Source: Oidiodendron maius Zn
Lineage: Eukaryota; Ascomycota; Leotiomycetes; Myxotrichaceae
Length of the DNA stretch: 64,000 nucleotides
Direction of reading: 5' to 3'
Assembly: GCA_000827325.1 (NCBI GenBank)
Contig: KN832888.1
Coordinates: 658,069-722,068, forward strand
Positions 34,873 to 45,667 of this stretch are shown here, one piece after another. The notes under the pieces were generated by a model. The model saw only the letters and a list, made by a program, of their open reading frames with translations. It did not search any database and was not told the origin of the DNA. Each line of letters begins with the position of its first letter. Positions within the stretch are counted from its first letter, which is position 1. A program made the translations under genes and the position numbers.

Positions 34873-36896
34873 TCACTTGCTCTCTAGCATATCGATGCCT
34901 TCGACATTGAGGCCGAAATCCATAATCAGGATCTTAGGGTCCTGGCCCGTGCTGATGATGCGGCGGTAGTCTGACTTAGCCCCGAGAACCCAGCTGGAGT
35001 GCCATTTGGGGAAGTCGAGAAGCAGACGACCCGTCTCCATCTCGAACACCTTGATATCCTGATCGTAGCTGCCGGAGATGAGACGGCCACTTACAGAATC
35101 AATGTGCAGAGAGCGGACAAGATTATCGTGAGCGGCGATATTCTGCAGGCATTCGCCCGTGTTAGCGTCCCAGATACGGATGATCTTGTCGTTCCCTGCG
35201 GATGCGATGAATCGCGAGTCGTCGGAGAACTGACTACATGCGAGGCCCTTCGTATGTCCTGAGAACTCGCGGATGTTCTTTCCCGTGTCAATGTTCCACA
35301 GCTTAACTGTGAAGTCACCACTGCAGCTCACGATCGTGTTGCCCCTCATCTGCACCGCATTCACCGGACCAGTGTGTCCTCGAAGTTGCTTCAACAGATT
35401 GCCCGTCTCGCGGTCCCAGACACAAATGCTGACATCTTTGGAGCATGTAACAATGTACCGCTCATCGAATGCGAGATCAAGGACAGCTGCCGTGTGATGC
35501 TGCAGTCTTCGAATGGGCTGATATCCATTTTTGATATCGTAGACGATACAAGTACTGTCCGATGATCCAGTGACCAAGATGTTCTCATCGTACTGAAGGC
35601 ACAGGATCGACTTGTTATGATGGATTGGAAAAGAAACGGCCTCCGGGTTATATTGAGTCTGCCTGCTCTGATCAGGCAGCGTAGCATAATGATGTGGAGT
35701 GCCGTCAGGGGCCGTCATGAGTGATGAGCTCTGTACGACGTCTGGCGGACCGATGATAAGACTACAAGTATACGTCTTCATGTCCCATACGCGGATGGTC
35801 TTGTCTCGAGAACCAGTGATAATCTTGAACCTAGAGGAAGTTAGCTTAAATCTCGCTTATGCTCTTACACGGCTTACTCGTCAAATTGGACACAGTAGAT
35901 ACTATCGAGATGGCCATTGAGATAAACTGGCTCTGCTCTGCCATGTCTCCAGTTATCCTCCAGTTCCTGCCTGGCCCGGTAGAGCTCCTTCCAGTTATTA
36001 TCAGGCCTGGTAGGTGGAACTCCAAGCATGGTGCCTGGCTGGACCGGCGTGCTCATCGCATACGTCTTCGACTTTTCTCGCAAGAACGCCTCGCGCCAGA
36101 CGTGTTGAGATCTCGATACGCGCGCCCAGCTCTTGGACACCAGCGATGTGTTGTACAAAGTAACGTGATCTACATGAGCGAGGATCTGGATCGAGAGCTC
36201 CACTGGGAGGACGGAGATGAAGTCGACTCGACTGATAGCCGGATCTGGGTACGAGGAGGCAGATTCCGACGGGGACATGGCGATGCCAATACCGCTCTCA
36301 TGGTCACCGAAGCGCTCATCTGCAGACAGGAACTGACGATGCCTCACAAAGTACTCGTTCTGCGCAGCGGCCGTTGCTCGTGCTGCTGCTCCACCGCTGC
36401 CAATAGGAATAATCGGAGGGGCATCGCCGTACCCAGGGATTGGGGACATTAGTTCTGTGCATGAATCCACGGCACTCTCATAGTCATAATCTGAGGGGAA
36501 CACCGGGTGGCGGTTGAAGCTGGCCGCGCCTCGCAGTCGGTTCAGCCAGGGCGAGTAGGATGTCGACGGTCGACTCTCTACAGCATGGGAGTGTCGTCTC
36601 TGGGTCTTAGATTTGATTGAGACGGAAGCCTTTCTCAACAGGCCCCGTATACCCCGTTCTTTCTTCGCATCATCGCGCGGTGGGTAACTGGTGCCTCCAA
36701 GGCCTTTAAGCGTCATGGACTGGAAGCCGGACGCAATGTCTGACGCCGCGCTCAAAGGCAACGAGCCCTGGCGAGCCCCGCCCTTTCGTGCCATCGCAAC
36801 GTCGAAGGATCCGTCTGCGGCTATTATGTGGTCGTGATTTAAGGCGTGTGATGGCTGGTCCGCAGACCAGTCGTCGAGAGGGAAGACGCGGGCCAT
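34873..36896 (-). CDS. fwd-1: F-box/WD40 protein, FWD-1/beta-TrCP-like SCF substrate receptor
   Basis: Two exons, 35878-36896 and 34873-35830, give 658 aa; the intron is 47 nt and splits a Glu codon. The first ~225 residues are disordered. An F-box follows (ISVLPVELSIQILAHVDHVTLYNTSLVSKSWARV), then the linker HVWREAFLREKSKTYA. Next come about seven WD40 repeats (VYLNGHLDSIYCVQFDE, KIITGSRDKTIRVWD, LVTGSSDSTCIVYD, IVTCSKDVSICVWD, TIVSCSGDFTVKLWN, FIASAGNDKIIRIWD, LISGSYDQDIKVFE). This arrangement matches Neurospora FWD-1, the SCF component that degrades the clock protein FRQ, and animal beta-TrCP. I infer the same complex role; the substrate in this fungus is not shown. Other fungal FBXW proteins are a possible alternative. 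Confidence 0.85.
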
Positions 36897-37900
36897 TGTT
36901 GTGCTCGTAGGGAGGAAAACGCGCGTGGAGAGTTTCCTTTCAAAGAAAAGCTCAAGTGTCTCTGATGGCGTCAGCGACCAAGACCACCCGTCAGGGGCGC
37001 CGGGTCGAGAGTGACTGAGTACCTCGAGTCAAGTGAACGCTTTGCACCACGCGGACTGTCGTTAGCTCAGCGAGTGAACCACCAGCGCAGAGACGGTCGG
37101 GCGGGCAAAGGCCGTCGGATCTGGAGCAGTGCAGAGGCCGCAGAGCTGGGTAATTGAGAGGGGAACGAGCTGGAGAGACAAATCAAAGCAGAGAAACGCG
37201 GACACCGAACAAAGGAAACAAAGGAAGGACGAGACAAGCAATTTAAGGGAACAGCGGTCTAGTCACGGTCGTTGTCGCAGAGAGCCCGAAGCGGCGAACT
37301 TTTTGTTTATAGTCGGGAACGGCAGATGGTCGGACCGGGGACTACGTGACGCTAAGGAGAAAGAAAAATAAACGTCGGCCTGGGGAACTTGACAGCCTGA
37401 GGAGCCAACCCCTATTTTATTTCCTGCGCCGGGCTCATCTATTTATTTCGTCCGCGCAGTATGACGACCAAGGCTGAGCTGCCCCTTGTGAAACGGAGGA
37501 TTCTCTGGGGACAAGCACCCATATCCTGCTGTGATGGGCGCTGCTATAGGGCGCAGCATGGGGTGATGATGCGCTGTCGTCGGTCAGTACAGTAAGGGAC
37601 AACACAGCACAGCATTTGCACAGCGCGCGGCACGAGGGACAGGCGACCAGCACTGTGCTATCGATAGGTGATGATGCGCCTCTCACATCAGCACCACCAC
37701 CCAGCCTCGCCACCCGCTCTGCGCCGAAGAATACGCTCCCGCTTCTCGAACACTGACTGCCACCAGGGCGCCCCAACTGAGCGTTTCTAGAGCCCGGAGG
37801 TGGGCCTGGTGGGCTGATTACTCAGAGACTATTAATTCGTGGCTTCGTCAGTGCGAGCCCCAACACGGTCGGGATCAGAGGGACAACAGCATGCTAACAT
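36897..37900. other. Upstream region of the F-box/WD40 gene
   Basis: About 1 kb of GC-balanced sequence with no supported gene. It should hold the promoter and 5' leader. A TATCGATA palindrome lies at 37659-37666, the same motif that is paired upstream of the F-box/LRR gene. Confidence 0.45.
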
Positions 37901-39600
37901 TTTCATGCCGTGATTGATCACAGTACATCGGATTCAGTATTCCATGATGGCCGAGGTTCTATACCCAGCACAGTCGAATTACTCATGACTAACTCATCCT
38001 CGTCGTTCCAGAGGTAATATTCTAGCCCAATCCAACATATCATCTGAGGCTCCGGAATAGAAAACCTCCACAGAGTTCGAGTGAGTGGGATAATAACATC
38101 GATATTCACATCGCCATTAGAATTCCTTAGCCAGCAATCTGCATTAATTCTAGCTGACTTAGTAACTCGAATAATCCTCCCTCGAAGGCAATCTTTGGCT
38201 AGTCAGTATCTGTTTCTCGGGAAGGGCGAGGTTTGAATGCAGAGTCGCTTTCTTCTATAGATAGGTAGAGGAGAGACGGTGTGAATAGTGGCAACGCTAT
38301 AATATAGAAGAAGAGGCTGAGAAGGTGTAGGAGGCAAAGGGGCATGTTAGCCCGACATAGGGAGTAGTGAATACAGAGGGCAGGAGAGGTAGGGATGGTA
38401 TACGCAGGAGGGAGAGCAAGAGGGAGGGTATGGTATAGAGCCTAGAACAGGGAGGGCAAGGAAGGTAGGAGAGGGAGAGGGGGTAGGAGAGAGGGCTAGC
38501 AGGGTAAAGGCAGTACAGCTCTAGCGGTCTGCAATACCAAGATAGCTCTCTTTTCCAGCAACTTCGTACCTATGACTTTTCTAGGAGGAGGAATAAGAGT
38601 CTCAAGATGCCCTAAGAAGGAGGGGATATGAGTTTAATAGCTAGCTCAGCAAGATATAGTTACTCCTAAAGACCCCCTTACCTCCCATCTCTACCCCTCA
38701 CCTCCATCGGTGCGCATGGCGGCATTCCTGATTATGCTGACTAACTCCACACCCCCGAACAGTGAATGATAGTCTGTTATATTCTTGGTTTTCTGAAATA
38801 TCTTTTTTGGTGGTACGGTCACTTGCAAAACCGCCTGCCATCTACATACATCTAGCAAGTCATTTCTTTCATCCGAGCAAGGGACAGCATGTGATAGTGC
38901 GACACGTGAATGAACATTGTCCTCGTTGAGCTACGATGAATATTTAAGAGAGATTAGCTTGTTTCGAACTTTGAATGTGGAGTCATGTTACTGTACCATG
39001 ACAAGCTGTTATAAGGTATATTTTTTGACGGAACAGCCGCTTAAGAGAACGCCTTCATGTGAGCGCAATATATCTGGGACTTGGAGCTATCCACCTGGCT
39101 GCGGATCGAGGTAACTCAGTGATAACAACCTCATTGGCAACAATGGAATCAATTTACCTTTTTCATTAGTTCTCTAGTCTGCTCTTTTCGCAAAGCTCTT
39201 CTCACCTTACTAATTATCACATGTATAATATATCAGCACATACATCGTTCCAAACGTTATATGACATTGCATTCATCCAACGGCTTATATCTTTCTGTCT
39301 ATTATAATTATGCTTGTCGCCTTGCCTGCCTGTTTTGCTACTTTGCAGAATCAGCGCATTACTATGACATGCCGGCACTGCCTCTGTAACAAAACTATGT
39401 ATGATACCTGTTCCATATAGATATTAGACATTTCTTTCGCCCGCAAGATTACCTAGCTCATACCTCAACTCTGCTGTCTGATTTAGTTACTATCCAAGAT
39501 GTAAATTATTGCGAAGAGATAAAGTCTAGATTATTTCCACATCCTATCTCCCTCAACAGGCAGATTGTAATTTCTCGGCTCTAAGCTATAAATCATATAT
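37901..39600. other. AT-rich gene-poor segment with a purine-rich tract
   Basis: The base composition changes here to AT-rich, with many short stop-broken frames. One strand is strongly purine-rich at about 38255-38510 (repeated GGGAGAG/GGTAGGAGAG-type words without an exact unit). This looks like old, mutated sequence, for example a decayed mobile element, but I see no terminal repeats or recognisable protein remnant. Confidence 0.4.
38255..38510. repeat. Purine-rich imperfect repeat tract
   Basis: For about 250 bases the plus strand is mainly A and G, built of irregular GAGGGAGAG/GGTAGGAGAG-like words. No fixed period is visible by eye. It could be simple-sequence expansion or a mutated repeat. 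Confidence 0.4.
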
Positions 39601-39652
39601 CCAACTATTTTCTATCCTAGAAATATCTTACGACGTTTATAAATCAGGCAAA

Positions 39653-40195
39653 ATGCGTCTCTTTCTTTCCATTCTAGGTCCACTCATACTCTCCTCCTTC
39701 CTTGTCGCTGCCCAGGACTACGAAAGATAACGATGTAAGAACTCTCACATCTGTTTTCTTCCCTTCCTCCACTGTCATGGGAGGATCTCTAGACTGGGCG
39801 CAGATATAAGAGATGCAGTATATTGTGAATACCAATGCCGATATTTCTTTAAAGGACTGTCCTGGGAATTTCGTCTGTGGTTTCTGTTCAGACGGTAGCT
39901 CGGGATGCTTTGATCCCTGCTGCGATACTGGCACTCAGATTTGGCGCGATTGTGGCCTAGGTAAGTACAATATCCCATGCACCGCTGTTATATGAGTAGG
40001 GCTAGGTCATGGTATGTTAATTCGTGGTTAAATGATTGGATGCTTGCGGAGATCGAAGAATTCATGAAGGGAAACTAAGCGGCAATCAAGAATGGCGAGA
40101 ATTATTATATTTCTCGGATTTCTCCTTTTAGAAATAAGCTTATACCGGAATTGTTAGAAGAGGCGGGGTTTAAAATGCTCTTTATAGGCCTTAAT
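39653..40195 (+). pseudogene. Remnant of a small cysteine-rich secreted protein gene
   Basis: A 25-residue frame at 39653-39730 encodes a good signal peptide (MRLFLSILGPLILSSFLVAAQ) but ends at a TAA four bases before a possible donor (GTAAGA at 39735). About 80 bases on, an open frame at 39813-39995 encodes a segment with eight close cysteines (CPGNFVCGFCSDG, CFDPCCDTG, IWRDCGLG), with a strong GTAAGT donor after GLG at 39961. I could not join the two parts with any acceptor without an in-frame stop. Downstream (40020-40195) a frame reads like protein (NSWLNDWMLAEIEEFMKGN, then stop, then IKNGENYYISRISPFRNKLIPELLEEAGFK). This fits a gene broken by point mutations, perhaps by RIP, but a live gene with unusual splicing is not excluded. 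Confidence 0.35.
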
Positions 40196-40571
40196 TAGAT
40201 CATCAGCCCTTTCATTATATTGCCTTTCTGCAGAGCTTATCTTTTGAGCAGCTCTAGGTACGTCTCTAAAAGTTACTCTGCGCTTTGCTCCACTATAAAG
40301 CACTTCTGCTCAACCGAGGGCATAGTATCAAAGGGAATGGCTTCTAAGGCTCCAAATTATTTCCGAGTTAATAGCATCTTTGTATTCAATATCCCACAAG
40401 CTACCATGTCTCCTGGTAAACACGTTCATTCCCATAAAAGCCACCTTCAATCCGGGTATACAACTTCATCATAGCACCATTTTTCTCTTCAAATCAAAGC
40501 AGATGACCTTCCATCTATGCAGCCCACTTTGATACCGCACCGCCCCAAACCCAAATCCAGCCTAGTGCAAC
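40196..40571. other. 3' flank of SMC1
   Basis: AT-rich sequence between the secreted-protein remnant and the SMC1 stop codon. A short frame at 40220-40474 has no recognisable feature. Confidence 0.4.
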
Positions 40572-43500
40572 TCATACATACTTCCGTAGCTGTGGAAAAG
40601 GATTAGTTCACTGCAGTCAGTAGTGATGAAAATAGAAGCACTCACATCCAAAGTCAATGTCTTCGAACTATTGGCCTCCTGATCCCTGTACACCCCCACC
40701 AAACTCTCGCTACCCTGGAACAGGCCAGTCTTCAAACTAATAACCACAAACTGCATGCCCGGACCAGCGTGCTCACGGATGTAATTCCTAATCTTCTCAA
40801 CATTCGCATTATCCAGTGCGGCATCGACTTCGTCGAGCACGAAGAACGGGGAGGGCTGGTAGGAATGCACGGCGAAGAGCAGGGCGAGCGCGGCCATGGT
40901 CTTCTCGCCGCCGGATAGATGCTCCATGTCGCGGAAGCGTTTGAGAGGGGGCATGGCGTGGTACTTGATACCAGAGAGGTACGGTGCATCGCTGTCCTCA
41001 ATGTCGAGGTAGGCCTGGCCGCCAAGAGGGAAGGCAGCGGAGCGCGTGAGGTCTTTGTAGACGTGCGAGATCTGCTCGGAGATGTGCGTGAAGGCCTTAT
41101 TGAAGAGCTCAAAGCGCATCTCCTTGACGGTGTTGAAGTCGTCCTTAGATTTCTTGGCAGCCCGCCGAGCATCCTCGAAGTCCTTTTCGGTAGACTTCAG
41201 TCGCTCTTCCACGGCATCTAATCGATCAATGGCGCGCATATTAGGGTTGAGCTTCTCCAGTTCCGAGTTGAGGCTATCGATCTTTTCCTGGAGCTGTTCT
41301 TCAATACCTTCTTCGCCAGTCTGAATGTTATTAGCATTGAGACAAATAAAAATACATTACACGCTCACCGTCTTAAGGTCATCAGCGAGATCGTCAAAGT
41401 CAACCTCAATGCCATAATCCTTCATAAGCTCCTCCGGTTCATCGCCCTCGTCAACGTCCATGGCGTCGGGGTCGGCTTGGAGAATGTTCTCGTCGACCGG
41501 AAGACTGTCGAGCTTCGCCGACCCCTGGGCCAGAGGAATCGCGATCTGCTCGAGCTTACAGCGTCGTAAGAGTGCATACCTACCAGCACTGTTTCGCTGC
41601 GCCTCCGTTTCCAGCCCAGAGATGGCTTTATTTCGCGTGTCAATCTCCTTTATGCGCTTTTGCAATTCATTCCGCGCAGCCGCCACTCTCTCATTCTTTG
41701 ACGACAACTTCTCTTTCTGTTTATGCAGTTCGTCTTCCATCTGCGTGGCGTGGGCTCTATCGATATCGATCGAGTTTTCGAGCGATACTTTTTCGGCCAT
41801 GTACATCTGCACATCTTGCTCAAGTCTCTTGATCTGATCTTCTAATCGCTTAACTCGGGACACAGTGTCTTGATGCTGCTCCGTCTGCCACTTCAACTGC
41901 GTAGTAAGACTTCCCTTCTGCAGCTCAAAGGCATTCCTCTTCTCGGAGGCCTCCTGTTCCAGGCTGCCCTGCTGCGCTTCATAGGCGCGGATATCAGAGT
42001 AGCCGAGCCTTGAGCAGAACTTGGCGAATATTTCATCCTCGACCTTGGCAACAGCATTTTTGAACTCTGCCACCTTGGTCTGCACGGATTCGAGCTCTGC
42101 CTGCTTCTCGAGATACTTGGGTTTCATACCATTGAGTTGCTGCTTTTCGTGCTGTAGCTCCTTCTTCTTGCTGGCTAGATTCTGCTCAAATCCAGCGAGC
42201 TCGCTCTTGGCATAAACCAAGCGCTGTTCCAATCCGCTCAGATCATTCTGAAGCTGCTCCTCATTGGCACCCCTGCGGTTGACCTTTGGCAGCGCCTCGA
42301 TATTATCCCGCATTGTTTGGATCTTGCTCTTGAGATTGTCAATATCTTGAGATTCTTCGAACTTTCGTTGACCCCCTCTGTTTTCGGGACCGCGTCCACC
42401 AGTCATCAAACCGGCTTTGTGAATGACGAAGCCTTCTAGAGTGACAGCCTTGACCTGGATATGTTTATTGTAGCAGATGTGCTTAGCAGTTGCAAGATCA
42501 TCGCACACGATAGAACTTCCGCAAGCATATGACATCGCTCGTTCAAGAGAGGAGTCAAAATCGATCGTGTCGATGGTCAGGCGAGCCTTTGGAAGGCCCT
42601 TCAGATTGGCATTGACAGCGTTGACCTTGATGTTATCAAGAGGAATGAACGTCATAGGTTGGAAGCGTTGATCTTTTAAGTATTGAACACATTCCGTTCC
42701 CGTCTTCTCGGTATCCACGATCACGGAGTCAAAATCGCGGCCGAGGGCGGTGATGACGGCCTCATCATACTTCTTCTGCTTAGGTTTGCAGAGCTCGCCA
42801 ACACGGCCACGAACACCCGGGAACAGCCGCTTCAGGGAAGTTACCATCTCCTTGGTCCGCGTCTCCTTCTCATTCTGTCGGCGACCATCGTCAGCCTCGA
42901 GTAGAGTCTTTAGCAGTGCTTGTAGCTTCTCCTCCATCTCCGTGTGGGTCTGGTTTATGCGGATGCGCTCTGACTGGATGTGGCTATATTCCTTCTTCTT
43001 CGTATCGATCTCCTTGGAGATATCCTTGACTGCAGCCTTGGTGGCGTCCCTTCTCTCGACGATCGTGTTGACCTCTCCCTCCAGCTTTTCAACCGACGCT
43101 TGCGACGCTTCCACCTTGCCTTTCAAGCTGCTGGCGGTCACCTCATCGGTCTTCATTTGTCGGATAAGAGTATCCAGCTTTGACTGGTTTCCGGAAGTTC
43201 TGGCAACGACTTGCGTTCTGAGAGAGTTGTACTCCCTGAAGTCGGCATCACTGAGCTGCTTGCCGCGTTTCTTTAGAGTCTCCTGCCACTGGATTTCGAA
43301 CTGCTTGCGTGCCTTCTCGACCGTCGCGAGCTGCTTTTTCTCCGCTTCAATCTGTCTTGCTTGTGCATCACGCTCCTTGATAACGTCGCCAGCTCTTCTG
43401 CGGATCTTTTCAATCTCCCCCGTAGTTTGATCCACCTTCTCCTCGATCGGAACCAGCTTGTTCTCAGTATCTTCGATATCCTTCTCCTTTCGCTTGATAT

Positions 43501-44550
43501 TCCGTTCAATCTTGGCAACTTCCCTACTTGTCTTGGACTGAGATGTACGGGCCTCATCTAAGGAAGCTTCATATTTTTCTACACCACGGCGGAACTCTTT
43601 CAGGTTCTCCTGGTGCTCTTGGATGCTGGCAGTGGACTCTTCAATGACGCACTGGAAGTGGTACAACTTCCACAAGATGTGTGTGACAATAGCATTATCG
43701 CGTTCGTCAGCTTTGGCTTGAAAAGCATCTGCCTCCTTCTTCTGCTCTTGGTACTGCTTGATCTCGGAGTTGATACCCCGACGTCGGTGAAGGTTGTAAG
43801 TTTGGTTGTCGGCTGCCTGCTCTGACTCCTGCTGTAGGCGCTCGTATTCTGCCTTATACTCCAAGCTTCCGGAAATTTGCTCAATCAGCCTCGTCAGATC
43901 CTTCGGCGACTGTGACGCGATCGCTTCGACGTCTCCCTGGAAGACCAGGAAGTTCCGGGCCTTGATGAGGATGTTTTCAGCCTCCAGGGCTTCGTTGTAC
44001 TGCACAGCTGTGACCACACGATCGTTGATGCGATATTCGCTGGCACCCTGGCTCGTGATAGCCCGCTTCCACTTCTGCTCATCTCCGGCATCGTCCTCGT
44101 ACACGGCCATGACCCACGCGCTCTTAGGGTCATTCCTCGCAGGCCGCGTATCGTCATCATGATCACCCCCATCGGCATCATGCCCATTCGCAGCTAAGGG
44201 CGCAGCAGATCCATCGTCATTTATCTTGGACGTCTTCAGCACCCGGCCACGGTAGACTAAGTCGCGGAGGTGGGATGAGCGTAGGTGAGACGATTTGATG
44301 CCCAGGACGAAGGAGATGGCATCCATGCTACGGGCAAGTCAGTGGCGTTCAGGGAAGGGGAATTGGAGCACGAACGAATTGGACTTTCCAGAGCCATTGG
44401 GGCCAATGATGGAGGTGAAGTAGGAGTCGCCGAAGAGCAGGGTGTGGTGGCCCTTGTAGGACTTGAAGTCTGGATATGGTTAGGAGTGGACGTCATGTAT
44501 ACAGATGCGATTCACATACTGAATAACTCCAGACGGATAAGCTTGCCCAT
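40572..44550 (-). CDS. smc1: Cohesin ATPase subunit SMC1
   Basis: Five exons, 44520-44550, 44376-44469, 41369-44327, 40646-41320 and 40572-40589, give 1258 aa, the family length. The last exon is 18 nt and encodes LRKYV and the stop. The N-terminus holds the Walker A motif GPNGSGKS (residues 33-40). Two long coiled-coil arms flank the hinge near residues 530-690 (FPGVRGRVGELCKP, FIPLDNIKVN, GLMTGGRGPENRGG). The C-terminal head has the ABC signature LSGGEKTMAALALLFA and Walker B FFVLDEVDAALD. SMC1 pairs with SMC3 and the kleisin to form the cohesin ring, which holds sister chromatids together. Introns are 48-56 nt. It is divergent from GPC1 across about 1.1 kb. Confidence 0.97.
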
Positions 44551-45667
44551 GGTGAGAAGCACGCGTCTCTGGCGGGGCGGCGACGGCCCGGGAGAGAAGG
44601 GAGGTTGAGCCGGATTACAACAGGAAAGGTGGTCTGGCGAAGAGCATCGGCCGGAGTGAGGCGCTTGGGGATTGAGATGATCAGACGCGGCAAGAAAAGG
44701 GGGCGTTGGTGGATGGTGGACGTCGTGGCATTCGCGATCTCTCACCTCGAGCGCGCGTTTGTTAGATGGGGACGCGGTCGGAGTGGGTGGGTTGGTTAGT
44801 TCACACGTGACTTACCATCCATATTAACGAGGTACGGAGTTGGCAAGTTTATTGTCGATGGGTGCCATTACCTAATATCTTACCTAAGCAATGATTATGT
44901 GAATTCTTACCAATGCACCGCCACAGGCCCAGAGTTGAAAGGGTGGCGGCTGCAGGAGGATGAGATGAGGCTGGAGAAACGGCAAAGGGACCACAGCAGA
45001 ACAGCTCCTGTCCTTGTCACTGGATTTCTTCCCTCACCCTCTCACTCTCTCTCACTCTCTCTCCTCTGATGCTTGTGATGCGGCCGCGCGTGATCGTCGC
45101 TGCCACCACCACCGCCCTCTACCTTCTGCCTCTCGAAATCATGACCCGGCGATAGATATTGTAATCCAGCCATCGCTGGTCAGGGCTGACGGTAGATGCT
45201 TGCAGCCAACCACAGCACCCACCGCGGCCACGATTCGCGCGAACCCACCAACCCACCACTTAAACACGCGGGAGTCCAACGACCACGCTCGCCAGTTCAG
45301 TGTTGTTTGCCTACTTCGACCAAAAGAGGAACATCGTCCACCAGATCAGGGCCACTTGGGGTGGATCACGGGAATCACAGTCAACTGGTGAGTGACTGAT
45401 GCACTGACACACGCTGGAAAAAGATATTTTGTTCTCTGTTCCTTGTCCGTGTCTCGTCTGCCCTGGTGTTTTATATTCCGAGCTTTTGATAGCTGCTGGG
45501 GCATGTTTGCATGAGACTGCAACCCCCCAGAGGAGACAGAGAGTTATTCACATATATATCTACACACATATATCCCTTTATATACTGTACATATATATCT
45601 CCCTCTCTCCTCTCCTCTAGTCTCGTCTCATCCCTTCTCTCATCCCTCTCTTCCTCCTCTCCGTGCC
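44551..45667. other. Divergent promoter region SMC1/GPC1
   Basis: About 1.1 kb. A CT microsatellite-like tract lies near 45034-45065. A TATA-rich run (45549-45600, ATATATAT words) and a nearly pure pyrimidine leader (45598-45660) precede the GPC1 ATG, which is typical of strong filamentous-fungal promoters. No gene is seen. Confidence 0.5.
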
